Shown: positions 10,480-21,195, counted from the stretch's first letter. The stretch: 64,000 nt of DNA from Candidula unifasciata (GCA_905116865.2 CAJHNH020008449.1:32501-96500); one strand, 5' to 3'. Notes: generated by a model from the sequence alone, not told the origin. Made by a program: numbers and translations.

Positions 10480-10884
10480 TTTGCCATTGCTTTCTGGACG
10501 TGTGGCTTCTCGATAACCGCTGTTGAAACCAGCGCAGCTGGTATCGAATCCGGCATTCCGCCATTCGGAGCGGCTAGACGCTCGCCGCGGATCGGAAGGT
10601 CGTGGGTTCGCTCCCTGGCGGAGACAGACTTTCTTTCAAAAATGACCTTGGCTCTCAGGTCGACCCAGCCTTGAGTGCGTACCGGGCCCAGTCCCGCGAA
10701 GTAGAGACGGCCGGCGTGATGTTGACCACATCACCCATCTTGTGCCGATGGTCTACAAAAAATATAGGTCTAGCCCTATATGCCCTATACACCTAAAGGC
10801 GTGGAAAATGGTCATTTACTTTTTACTTTTTTTACTCCGCCATTACGAAGCGCGTTCGCAACCCCTAAGCCACAGACGCTTTAC
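10480..10884 (-). mobile_element. SINE family B copy split by a family C SINE
   Basis: The B sequence is present at 10480-10565 (tttgccattgctttctggac to ggcattccgccatt) and resumes at 10845-10884 (acgaagcgcgttcgcaac to gccacagacg). Everything between is a family C element plus one copy of the 9-bp target duplication. This gives a relative age: B was already here when C inserted. Confidence 0.85.
10566..10835 (+). mobile_element. SINE family C with a perfect 9-bp target duplication
   Basis: tRNA-like head ggctagacgctcgcc, B-box region gtgggttcgctccc, body ctcaggtcgacccagcc, tgatgttgaccacatcaccc, ccctatatgccctat and aaaggcgtgg, and tail tttactttttactttt. The 9 bp TCCGCCATT occurs immediately before (10557-10565) and after (10836-10844), as expected for retroposition primed by a LINE. 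Confidence 0.93.
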
Positions 10885-11489
10885 TTATAAAGGAGCAAAA
10901 TAATTGGTGTCATATTTAAAAAAATTAATCTTAGCTAGATACATTTTGTATACTTTTAAACCAAACATCAAAATTACAACACACGATACGGTGGCTGATA
11001 CATAATGACCACATATATTATATATACCACATTCTTTGGAACATAACCAGTTAAAAATTAAAAGAAAGTGGCAAAATCCTAGCGAGTATGGATCGGTCTG
11101 AACAGAAAGCATCATATTCAGTTAAAGGTTAGAATTACTTGATGCTTATAATACTGATATAAAATGCCAGAAGTACTGAGAGATAAAGTCCACTCTAAAG
11201 TACCCTCTTTTTCTGCTCGCATCTTGAAGTTTACGCTGACGAACGATGTGGTCTCTACCGTTATCGGGAGTATCTCTCTGTAGTTTTATAAATATATGTT
11301 TCATGTTCGGTGGTTGAAAGACCGGGTCAGTCACATCACTGCGAACTGCCAACCAGAGAATCCACACTGTTTACACACTCCACACATCCACTTGCTGGGC
11401 CAACAGGCAGGCATCAATCATCACACGGAACCTTCATTCTCCGACTAATCTGTATAGGTTTCGCCACTTCGCTGACTTAAGGTTTGAGG
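10885..11489. other. Unassigned, with one half of a diverged duplication
   Basis: No gene recognised. The segment 11172-11312 resembles 12422-12562 (shared actgagagataaa/actgaaagataaa, tctgctcgcatctt/tctgatcgcatctt, gtttcatgtt), suggesting an old repeat of unknown type. Confidence 0.5.
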
Positions 11490-12140
11490 TTTGAACAACA
11501 GATCAACATCATGGCACATGCGTAGTAACCTATAAGTACTCCATTCTTTCTTTTAACTCAAGTCAGAGCCCATATGTTCACATTTTTTTGGTGTAGAAAA
11601 TACGGAGACGTGTCCATGCAGCGTGGCACCCGAAAATGCTGAGCATGTGTTCCAACACTGTCAACTGTTTGCTGACAACAGAGATGCAAACTGGCCTGTT
11701 CCAACCACAATGAAGACAAAACTGTATGATACACGAGAAGATATGGATTGCACGATAGCTTTCATAAAGGCTACCGGCCTCCTAATATAAATTCTCTGAC
11801 AGAGAGATCGAAGAAGAAGAAGTCAGAGTCCGACGAAACTCAGCACATTTCACAGACTGTAGCACCGGCGAAGATTCTGAAATACTTTGAGTAGATTTTT
11901 AACTCGAATTGTGTGCCCAGGCAGCGCCGTTAGGCTACTCTTTTTGATTTCCAACTGGCAAAAGATTTTTTTTTAACGTGCGCAACAATGCACACTGACG
12001 TCCGATCTCACTACCCAGAGACCAGGGGGAATTACTAAAGTCCTAGTCCACGTGAAAAATCCCAGCCCTTACCGGGGACTGAATCCGGAACCTCGCGCTC
12101 GAGGCGGACACAATGCCTCGGGACCACGAAGGCCCCCCCC
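11490..12140 (-). mobile_element. SINE family H copy interrupted by a LINE fragment
   Basis: Left part 11490-11570 (aacaacagatcaac to aactcaagtcagagcc) and right part 11820-12140 (aagtcagagtccgac, cacatttcacagactgtagc, taacgtgcgcaacaatgcac, gtccacgtgaaaa, ctcgaggcggaca) join into one family H element. The right end runs into C homopolymers at 12130-12160. Confidence 0.85.
11571..11819 (+). mobile_element. 5'-truncated non-LTR retrotransposon end with target duplication
   Basis: A frame ending at a stop at 11790 encodes about 70 residues with CPCSVAPENAEHVFQHC, a CxC...HxxxxC knuckle, followed by R-x5-W-P, KLYDTREDM and AFIKATGLLI. This order is the usual C-terminus of jockey/I-type LINE polyproteins. 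It ends in a short GAA-rich tail. AAGTCAGAG(T)CC is present at both ends (11560-11570 and 11820-11831), a target duplication inside a family H SINE. Only the last ~250 bp of the element was copied. Confidence 0.88.
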
Positions 12141-12754
12141 CCTCTACCCCCCCCCCCCCTTTTTCGCTGACTTAAAAAAATTTATAAGGTCGGATAACAT
12201 AACACTGCTCTTTTTTGTTACATATCAAAAGTATGAGGCCATCATTAAACTCTCATTATGACGTCATCGTATTCGTCTGCATGATGAAGTTATGGCTTAA
12301 CCCTCTTGACATCCTTAACAACAATACTGGCAGGTTACAAGATAATGGCATGGTTATTGTAATCTCTTTTACTTTTTTTTTAAGGTTTTTATTTCTAGCG
12401 CCTTGTAACATGCTAGAAGAAATACTGAAAGATAAATTCCATACTAATCTATCCTTCTCTTCTGATCGCATCTTTGAAGTATACACCGACCAACTAGTTC
12501 TCAAGGCAGACTCGGCTGTTATCACAAGTCACTTTAAAGTCTGATAAACATGTGCGTTTCATGTTGGCGGGTAAATTGGTACATCTTCCTTAACTGGTTC
12601 TATGCAAGGTCGGGGTGTAAGTAAAGAATCGCTTTTACTGGACACTCAGAAACCTACAATGATTCCACGAAATTATAACAAATCGCATAAAAATGTGTTT
12701 AACTGTTTCGGTCCCAGGTTTTCTAGCATGTGCTCAAGTACTGCAAGAGTGATT
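12141..12754. other. Unassigned, includes the second half of a diverged duplication
   Basis: Starts with C runs at 12130-12160. The segment 12422-12562 is the partner of 11172-11312. Overlapping ORFs of 66-109 codons are seen on both strands with no recognised motif. Confidence 0.5.
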
Positions 12755-12789
12755 GACCCTTTTCCACGCCCCCAGTCGTACTATGCTGT

Positions 12790-13016
12790 TAAAGTTGCGT
12801 AACCTTTACAGATCATCACAAAACTAACCCCAGCACTTTTTGTGTGTGTGTCTGTGGTGGTTTTCGTAGGCAAATTTGCGTCCAGTAGGTTGCCATTGCT
12901 TTCTGGACGGCCGACTTCTTGATACCACTGTCGAAACCAACACAAGGCGCAAGGCCCACAGCTGGGATTGAACCCGGCACCTCGGCATTGCGTTTGCAAC
13001 GCCTAAGCCACATTGT
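12790..13016 (-). mobile_element. SINE family B inserted in family C
   Basis: Plus strand shows gcgtaacctttacag, ggcaaatttgcgtccagta, tggacggccgacttcttg, agctgggattgaacccgg (reverse B box) and gcctaagccaca. An internal GT run at 12839-12851 replaces the usual cacaacagcc segment. Confidence 0.85.
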
Positions 13017-13124
13017 ACATAGAGTGCGATACCTTCATTTTATAGATCAATCATCGCTTGGTGGGTTACGTGGTCAACATCCCGCAATTCGCGTTTACTT
13101 CCTAGAACTTTACCTGGTACCCAT

Positions 13125-13270
13125 TTAACTTTTTGAGTCCCAAGGAACGCATCATACGTTCATAGGTTTCTACATAGAATCCAAATGAACGCATGATACG
13201 TCGATTTTATTACTTTCTTTACTACCCACTGGGCCTGTGATGCTAAACCCCCTGGGACTCAAAGAGTTAA
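13125..13270. mobile_element. piggyBac-like palindromic MITE with TTAA duplication, copy 1
   Basis: TTAA at 13125-13128 and 13267-13270 brackets a 138-bp element beginning ctttttgagtccca and ending tgggactcaaagag, an inverted-repeat pair. Removing the insert and one TTAA restores a continuous family C SINE across the site. A TTAA target and precise boundaries are the signature of piggyBac-type transposition; no transposase is encoded. The 42313-42458 copy is identical in length and in reverse orientation. Confidence 0.9.
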
Positions 13271-13482
13271 GAATGGGTCGACCTGGGAGCCATGGTCATT
13301 TCTGAAGGAAAAAAAGAAAAGTCCACCTAGATTTTTTTACAAGGTAAGGCGGTTTAAACATTCGCATTTACTGGACACTCAGAAAACTACTACATAAATT
13401 AGTCTACACTCGTCCATAGATCACAAAGATTTCCTGGCATGTGCCCAAGGGTAACAATAAATTCGGTCAAGAAGAGGAACAA

Positions 13483-13892
13483 GTGGGTTCTAGTAACGAA
13501 GTCGGGCCTAGCTACGCACTAGTTGACCTCTCATTAATGCTTGCTCAGGCTGGTCACGTGACAGAGGTGTCGTGTCGGGTCCTAACACCAGTGAACGGCG
13601 CGATATCTAGAACTAGCCCTAACACTAACCCCAACCCCCTACCCACAGCCTCAGCCTATTTCCCACAAAAGAGTGCAGCGCACGACCCGTGGAAGCAACG
13701 CTTTTCTGCTTACGAGTGAAAACGCAATATCGGCGGCTGTTGTTCAGACAAAAACAATTACCACGCAATGCAGAAAGCTTTGCGAAAAAAACAGTACACA
13801 TTGACACTCCTCTAACGTAGACCATCTTGAGCAAGCATGGACGAAAGGGGCAGCTTGTGTGTAGCTTGGCCAGACTTCGTTACTAGAAACAC
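13483..13892. repeat. Long inverted repeat, possible MITE
   Basis: ggttctagtaacgaagtc ... atgcttgctc at 13483-13547 is matched in reverse at 13831-13892 (gagcaagcat ... cttcgttactagaaac). Similarity continues inward for another 30 bp or so. The loop is about 250 bp and includes ctaacactaaccccaacccc. No flanking duplication was found, so the outer limits are approximate. Confidence 0.7.
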
Positions 13893-14371
13893 AAAGTGTG
13901 AATACATCATTGATCGAGAAGCGACTGGTCGAACTGTTAAGAAAGCTGGGCTCCTGTGCGGACACTTTAGGACGGATATGAATTTTTTTCTGTGGGGGGC
14001 TGAACGCCCTTCTCCTTATGCTTTTCATGTGTCGCCGCCTCTGTCTGAACCCAGAGCCAGCGCAACAGTTATTCGTTTATATCGACATTTCCCTCCTGGT
14101 GAAAAGATATCGCTCCGCCTGCACATGTGTTGATTCGGTCTGTTGGAGTACTCCTAATGTAATTTCATGTTGGTTGGAAGACACCTTATCTTTCTTCAGT
14201 GCTTTCTTTCTTTCCTGACTCCACAGTAAGCTCTATCTTTGCAGGATCTTTCTTTACTTCTTTCCAGTTTCCTTCCTTCCTTATGTTAGCAGAAAGCCAC
14301 CTCATCTTTGTTTTTTTTTTTTTAAATTTATTTTCCTTTCTTCCTCTCCATATATTTTTTGTTTAACGTCA
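13893..14371. other. Unassigned, pyrimidine-rich to the right
   Basis: Overlapping ORFs of about 95-98 codons extend from the inverted repeat into this stretch on both strands without recognised motifs. The right half becomes rich in cttt and leads into the tetranucleotide array. Confidence 0.5.
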
Positions 14372-14524
<153 letters not shown>

Positions 14525-15094
14525 ATTTTTATTTCTATCTTTCTTTCCTTCGACTACATACACTCTATGTTAGCACAAAACCACCTCATCTGTGTTTCTT
14601 TCTTTTCTCCTTTCCTTCTGATTTAACCCATAAATGCAGTCAGAAATCTGTTTTTTATCTCTAGCTTTCATTCCGCTTTTCTTTCCTTCCTTCTTCCCTG
14701 CCTCTACCGACAGCTCGATGTCAACAGGAAGCAACCTGATCTTGGAGATCAGCGCTAGCTTAACGGAATGTGCACAGGTAACCCGTCACAGCCGTACTAT
14801 CGCTAGCTTCAGATGACGAGGGGATTATGTTTCCTGATGTTACACCGTGTCATGGTTGCGACGATTATGTTTCAGTACCTCTGAATTCGGGAAAAATGAG
14901 GAGGAGACTGAAAGGGGAGGGGACGGGTAGGTAGGGGGATTTTTTTAGGGCGGGGGTGGGGGGGGGGGGGGGGGAGCGCTGTTATTCCGAGTCAGGGAAC
15001 TGAACCTCAATATCTTCGCCTAATTTTTCATAGTCATAATCACCACCATCATCTTGTTGCTGTTCGTTGTTGTCACTGTTTCTTCTTTTTCTAT
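14525..15094. other. Unassigned, with a G homopolymer
   Basis: Contains a G-rich run at about 14951-14975. Otherwise nothing is recognised. Confidence 0.5.
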
Positions 15095-15125
15095 TTCTGT
15101 TTCTTCTTCTTCTTCTTCTTCTTCT

Positions 15126-15172
<47 letters not shown>

Positions 15173-15285
15173 TTCTTTCTTCTTTCTTCTTCTTCTTCTT
15201 CTTCTTCTTCTTCTTCTTCTTCTTCTTCTTCTTCTTCTTCTTCTTCTTCTTCTTCTTCTTCTTCTTCTTCTTCTTCTTCTTCTTT
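15095..15285. repeat. CTT microsatellite
   Basis: About 60 ctt/ttc units with a few cct interruptions. Confidence 0.97.
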
Positions 15286-15350
15286 GAGACAGGCCTGCGT
15301 GCCCAATTTGTAACCCTTTTAAAATAAAGTTTGTCCGTTCGTTTGTTCTT
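15286..15350 (+). mobile_element. Retroposon family E 3' end
   Basis: acaggcctgcgtgcccaatt, gtaacccttttaaaataaag and tttgtccgttcgtttgttc match 38738-38832. It carries AATAAA and a ttcg-type tetranucleotide tail, as in SINE/LINE 3' ends. Only the tail is recognisable because a CTT array abuts it on the left. Confidence 0.65.
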
Positions 15351-15356
15351 CCTTCC

Positions 15357-15475
15357 TCCTACTCTTCTTCTTCTTTTTTCTTCCTCCTCCTCTTCTTCTT
15401 CTTCTTTCTTCTTTCTTCTTCCTCCTCCTCCTTTTCTTCTTCTTCTTCTTGTTCTTGTTCTTCTTCTCTGACTTC
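15357..15475. repeat. Imperfect CTT/CCT microsatellite
   Basis: Mixed ctt, cct and tttctt units. Confidence 0.9.
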
Positions 15476-15506
15476 TTCCTAATTAGTACTATTATAACAA
15501 TGACTA

Positions 15507-15600
15507 CTACAGTAAAAGCTTGTTAAGACGAATTCCATGGGATCAGGGGTTCGTTTGAAAAATGCGTGCTAACCGGAGACTAATTATAACGACCTCAAAT
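15507..15600 (+). mobile_element. Possible pogo/Tigger-type terminal fragment
   Basis: cagtaaaagcttgttaagac followed by gaattcc, ggttcgtttg, gctaaccgg and ttataacgacc resembles the ends of Tigger/pogo elements (CAGTA..CCTCGTTAA..ACGAATTC). The opposite end was not found, so this is a single-ended, low-confidence call. Confidence 0.35.
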
Positions 15601-18600
15601 ACGACCTTTCACGCCAGCTGCCAAACACATACTAACTGATTAGACCTTGGTCTAATTTTATAACACTCGTTCTGGGTTTCACGTGCTGGTCTGAGCCCTG
15701 ATTGTATATCTCGTGTCTCTACGAGTATTCACATTCTACTGAATTCCTCTTTTTTACCATGTTTACTCCTATATTATTGTTTAGAGAATCCCTGTGGAAA
15801 AATACCAACATTACAATAAGTCAATTTTTTTTCAGGCATCTTCAACACTTTTTTTTAGCCTGTACAAGGTATCATCATCATTCGTCAATAAAAACATCTT
15901 CGCGCATCTACATCATTTTTGACGAATCGGCCAACTGTCCATGATTAACTTCTGTATATTAGGATAGGATTTACTGATCTCTTGAGAATTCTTTTTCTCA
16001 CATATTTTGACACAGAAACATTGCATGCAACAGTAACCCCACACACATATCAGGAAGCATGCGTGTGTCTTTCCATGAAAGTTACTTCTTTAAATAAACA
16101 GAGGAGGAACCCAGGAGTCCGTTAAATATTATATATTAAAAAAGTAACAGAAAATGTATTGATCAGCACTCATAGAAAGAAGTAGAAAGATAGTAGAACA
16201 CACTAGACAACATAACAATCGAAAACTATGGTTACCGGGCTTTGAATTGAACCTGTCACCTCCAGAGGTTGTGTGCGCCTCGCTATAGATACAAGTGTAG
16301 TAAGAACATGGTCAACTAGGCACACCCCCTCCCCCACCTGTGACGAGCTGGTCTGGACAGCTGTTTCTGTCCTCTTAAAAAGTGCTTTGTTTAGATAATA
16401 TTATTACTAAAGTTCTAAACATTTTCCTATTGCTTTTAATTAGCATAATAACACTGGATTAATTAAGAAATTTCCTCACCTTTTTCTTAATGCTTTATTG
16501 TAGCAAAATTATAATTAAAGAGTTGAAAGGTAATATAGGCGAAGAGTAGGGCAAGGGGGACTGAAGAGTTACTTCCTCCTGACTTCATGTTCCCTTTTCA
16601 ATTCAGAAATTGACCGGTTCAGACCTAAAGTTGTTAGTCTGCCTGTGGTCCAATTTTCTGTTTGAATTCCCTGCCAGGGGTGAGTTAAAAGAATAAGTTT
16701 AATTTGATGTATTGCTGCTTATTCCTCTGAATTAATTTTACAGGTTAAATTCTGAAATTTAATGCCCACATGGCTCAAAAACTATGATAAATTTCTTTAT
16801 CCTCACTAACCACGTTTATGATCTAGTATGTACATGTATGCAAACATATTATCCATTTGATGATTGAATTAATGTTCATTTGCTACTAGAAACGTGCATT
16901 GGTATTTTCAATTATTATACTTATATTAATTAAGTGATAATTATGTCCTCATGTGAAATCTCGGCCAGTTCCGGTTTCCAGCATGGTGGGACAATTAAAA
17001 AGGAATGAAGTGTATATTCATTATACCTAATCCCTTCTAAGTTGATTTTACCTCATGGTGATATTAGCTTAATAAATCACTGTCTTGCTTTAATTTAGAT
17101 TTAGTCCAGATAATTCTGAGACTAGTTTAAGAGCTTGGAAAGTGAATAACACAGTGAGGCTGAATTTAATATTCACACTGTCAGAGAAGAAGAAGCAGAA
17201 AAGAGATGTATGGCCCCTGCTTGTAATTATTATTGTTGTAGATATATTTCCCTATTACTAGGAATACATTTCAGTTTTACAGCAGCTGGCCTTACAAATG
17301 TAATAATTATATTTCACCCCTCACCACTTCTAAACTCTGCTGAATAAGATTAGCACATGTGTGGATTTAGATTTAAACTGGAGTGAGTGTTGTATATTTT
17401 ATGTTAAAACTGTTACAGATGGAAAGCCCATTGTCATCTATGATTGTATTTTGACATCTATCCCAGCACCCAGTATATTGATGGAGATATGTCAATCCCA
17501 TTTATTTTCAAACAGTGCAAAGCACCTGTTATGAGTTTCTGGCCTTGGTAAACTCACTCCCTGTTTCTCATTCATTGTGATGTGAACCCATGTGGTTAAA
17601 ATGAGAATATTGTGAAATATGACTGTGTATGTCTGTGTGTGTAAGCATGTTAACCCTTCAAAGGAGTACTAGTGTGCAGACAGCAGAACAATTTACACTG
17701 AGGAATGTCCTTTCTTTTTGTGTGATGTAAACTCTTGTTCTTGAGAGTATTCATGAAACTGGTTTCCTAAATATTTCCCCATCAGGATTATGGACCATGT
17801 TCTGTACACATTCCCATTCTATACTAGTAGAATGTGAACACCTGTTACTATCCTACTCCATATATATGTGTGTAGTGTAACAGTTTAAAGACTGGAGGTA
17901 TTGTTGTCTCCAGTTAGAACCTTCCTGACTGTTTGTATAAGGACTGTTCTATTGTTCTAGTTCCAGATGGTAGTCCGGAAGTAGATCCTAAGCTTAGCTG
18001 CAGATACCCGATTGTCCGGACTGGACTGGAAGATTCGGCCTGCCTGATGTGTTTCCGAAGCTTAGTCAGAAGCTGACAACATAAACCTAAGCTACAGCTA
18101 AGTGGACAGTTGACCACTTACCTTATATAACAGGATAATTTTATCCACAGCCTTTTATTTAGTTATCATTTGAATTTATATTGATTTGAAAATCCTCATA
18201 AATGTTAGTTTTAATGTTCCTACAGTTTTATGGAGTTTCCTTTTAACTGTAAACATTGTCAGTGAACTTAAGAACATTTAAATATACAATCTTAATTACA
18301 GCAGGGAATAAGATGTGGGCAAACCCCGAATCCTCTCATTTAACCAGCAAGGCTGGGGTTACTATAAGACTATATGATGACTCACTGTTTGTAATTCCCT
18401 CTGTAAAGTGCACATAGTGCATTCGCTAGTTAAAGCGAAGTTACCCGCCACACCACCCCACCCCAAAAAAGGTGTCTTACTGTCCATGTCTATCATACAG
18501 CTTGAGATCCACAACTATGGAATAGGACAGAATTCATTTTAAACCATTGAAATGGCACCATAGGTTACATAAATTTATATTAGCGTAGCATATTTCGAAT

Positions 18601-19502
18601 AACAATCACAGCAACAATTTACGAACACAGTAGACCTTAATGCTTTGTCTAGAATAATACATTTTACATAAAAGTAGAAAAAGAAATAGAGCTAAAAGGA
18701 AAGTTATTAAACAACACGAAAACTGTATTTTTGTTCCTCTTCTTCGTTCGCATGAAATAAGTTGTCTAAATCTGCAACTCTTGTCTCTCTTATAACTTCC
18801 ATTGTCTGTTTCAGTTCATTCAGTGGTCCGCAAAGGTTACTTTCCAATGTTGTGTCCCTCAACTATTTCGCTTCCGGATACTCCACAAAAGGACTGTATC
18901 CATTGTCTTGTGGCTTTATGTTGACAGCCGGAGTTTCATCGGCAGTGTTGGTAATGCTGGTAATTTTTCAGACTAGAAAGCATTAAGTACTGTTGTTGCA
19001 TCTTTCACAGTACTGCCACTAAAAGTGAGTCAATGCTGGTATGTAGCAATTTCTCTGTTCCTGTCTTGACTTCGGGGTTTCATTGTGAATGTATTCTTCA
19101 TTGCCGGTTGGTACACTGGCCTTGACACTGGTACGATTTGTATATTCTAACCTCACGCGCCCTCCCCACCCCGACCTCTTTTTCTAACTGCGTTTTGTGT
19201 CACCCTATCTATATAAGCTCAACCCCAGACTTCTTGTCGATGTTCATCATCAATATAATAGAGTGCGTGTTCTGCATCGGAAATGTAAATGATTTTGTTC
19301 TTTCTTGTCGAATATTCCTTTCACAATTCAAATTGAATGATATGAGTTGAATTATGAACTGAATTATGCCCACGGCACTCCGGACACGTCAATAGCCCTT
19401 ACACTTTGTGTTATTTAAAGTCCGGGTTGGTTTTCCAACCCCTCTTGTGGTACAACAGTTATAAATCACAAAGAGACCCATTACATTCTCACATTAACAT
19501 GG
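15601..19502. other. Longest repeat-poor, AT-rich stretch; no gene recognised
   Basis: About 3.9 kb lacking the SINEs, minisatellites and long microsatellites that crowd the rest of the window. AT content is visibly higher between about 16400 and 18400. ORFs are short (at most about 80 codons) and without recognised motifs. It could be an intron, UTR or older unique sequence, and is the best place to look for conserved or transcribed DNA. Confidence 0.5.
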
Positions 19503-19745
19503 GTCTCTGTGCCGAAATGGTCAAGCTGTTTGCCTCGCGTTCTGAAAATCGTGGTTTCGTGTCACGGTTACGCCCTTTAATTTACGCGTGCAATTTTCAC
19601 GGAGATTCCTTAGGATTGTCGCCAGAGCTTAAGAGTTCGTACTTTGTGTGTCGCGCTCAGCAGGTGGCTTGCCGCTCTCCGGAGAGAGACTGAGCCGTAT
19701 AGGATAAAACCCAGTGCAACAAAGTCGACCTTGTCGACTTTAACG
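19503..19745 (+). mobile_element. SINE family F copy
   Basis: tRNA-like head tctctgtgccgaaatggtca, agctgtttgcctcgcgttct, gtggtttcgtg; body with tttacgcgtgcaattttcac, gattccttaggattgtcgcc and gccgctctccggagagaga; end ataaaacccagtgcaac and aaagtcgacctt. It matches 28166-28500. Confidence 0.75.
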
Positions 19746-19961
19746 CACAACTCACACACACGCAGCACCCGCAGTAGAGAAATAAATTATATTTTAACCT
19801 GACACTCCGTGAGAGGATCTTGTGTATAATTTCATTTCTCGCACTTAAAAATATTAATACTGAAGACGACAACAAAAGACGTTTGTGACCCGGCTCCATT
19901 GTTTTATACGTAATATCAGCTCTTCGTGTTTAGTTTTTATCTGGGGCCAGATAGACGGGAG

Positions 19962-20482
19962 CAGTGTTGCCACTTTGGATGTTTTATATCCAGATTTGGA
20001 TGTTCCCCTTGCATTCAGATGGCGTTTTGAACGTTTAGATGGTAGATGTTTTTCTAGAATTTTTCATTTGGAGTGAATTTATCAAATCTAACCTAAGAAA
20101 CAGGATGAAATTTGACGTCTTAAATGCTATCTTGACAATAAAATTCGGCCTGATAAGAGTAGGAAAAGCCTGTTTCACTTATCAGCTCCCTGATTGTGTA
20201 TTAAAAGAAATTAGAGAGCTAAAGCATACCAGAGTCATTTTGGATCTGAAGCTTCAACTTCATCATCCGAGCTAAGTTTATCATGTGGATCTTGTAAGGC
20301 AGACTTCAGTAAAGATGAGTATATGATTCTATAGGGTATGTCATATAAATTGCTATGTAATTTGTGACTCTTTCCATTTGGATCTTTTTTCTAGATGTTT
20401 TCCACGCAAATTTAGATGTTTTTAGATATTTTTTGACTCCGCTTTAGATGTGTCTTTTTGTCAAAGAAAAGTGGCAACACTG
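19962..20482 (+). mobile_element. Short hAT element with perfect 8-bp target duplication
   Basis: Starts cagtgttgccac and ends gtggcaacactg, exact 12-bp inverted termini. GACGGGAG flanks it on both sides (19954-19961 and 20483-20490), the 8-bp duplication diagnostic of hAT. The interior (about 20100-20320) retains the C-terminal tail of a hAT transposase of the type seen in ZMYM/zf-BED-like hAT proteins: LNAILTIKFGLIRVGKAC, QLPDCVLKEI, then after a frameshift KAYQSHFGS, ASTSSS and SCGSCKADF. The catalytic domain is missing, so this is a non-autonomous deletion derivative that would need a transposase in trans. A reverse copy lies at 58795-59190. Confidence 0.92.
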
Positions 20483-20524
20483 GACGGGAGAGACAGGCAG
20501 ACACTTGCATAATCCTGGTGGCGG

Positions 20525-20690
20525 ATAATTCAAGAAAGACGAGTTTCACATATTTTATTTTCATTTAGACAGACAGACTGACAGAGGATAGACAGATACT
20601 AGAGGAATACCAGGAAACGAATTTGACAGATTTTACTTTCATTTAGACAAACTGGCAGACATTAGAAAAATCTTGTTTCCAGCAATGTCC
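20525..20690. repeat. Two-copy direct repeat of about 85 bp
   Basis: acgagtttcacatattttat, ttcatttagacagacagact recurs as acgaatttgacagattttac, ttcatttagacaaactggca. Just two diverged copies, next to the hAT element. Confidence 0.65.
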
Positions 20691-20835
20691 GGAAAACGAA
20701 CATTTATTTTCAATGTTATAAATTGTACACGGACACTTATAACATTATACGACTAGCATTGTAAAAAAAAAAAAAAATCCACTACGTTTTACTTAACATA
20801 AACACGCGCACATAAAACAATATGGGACAGCGGAA

Positions 20836-21043
20836 GTAGACAATGACACAGACGCAGTGAGCATGGGAAGATATTGACAAACAATCAGGACGCAGACACA
20901 GACGCAGTGAGCATGGGAAGATATTGACAAACAATCAGGACGCAGACACAGACGCAGTGAGCATGGGAAGATATTGACAAACAATCAGGACGCAGACACA
21001 GACGCAGTGAGCATGGGAAGATATTGACAAACAATCAGGACGC
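20836..21043. repeat. 50-bp minisatellite, four copies, essentially identical
   Basis: Unit cgcagacacagacgcagtga, gcatgggaagatattgac, aaacaatcagga. The four copies are identical or nearly so, unlike the diverged arrays elsewhere, which points to a recent expansion or an assembly-sensitive locus. Confidence 0.95.
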
Positions 21044-21116
21044 AACTGCAGGTATAATTGTGTAATATTGGCTAGTACTGATCTTTTTCCCTTTAAATTT
21101 CACGGAAGAAGCGAGA

Positions 21117-21122
21117 GACAGA

Positions 21123-21195
<73 letters not shown>

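Larger units (their letters stand above)
12755..13330 (-). mobile_element. SINE family C copy carrying two nested insertions
   Basis: The C element is in three pieces: the 3' tail at 12755-12789 (gacccttttccacgcc), the middle at 13017-13124 (atagatcaatcatcgcttgg, ggtcaacat, cctggtaccca), and the 5' part at 13271-13330 (gaatgggtcgacctgggagc). The gaps hold a family B SINE and a piggyBac-like MITE, both later insertions. Confidence 0.82.

Noticed and set aside
13837..14133. 98-codon plus-strand ORF beginning MDERGSLCVAWPDF
   Set aside because: Its start lies in the right arm of an inverted repeat, an equally long ORF runs on the other strand, and no motif is recognised.
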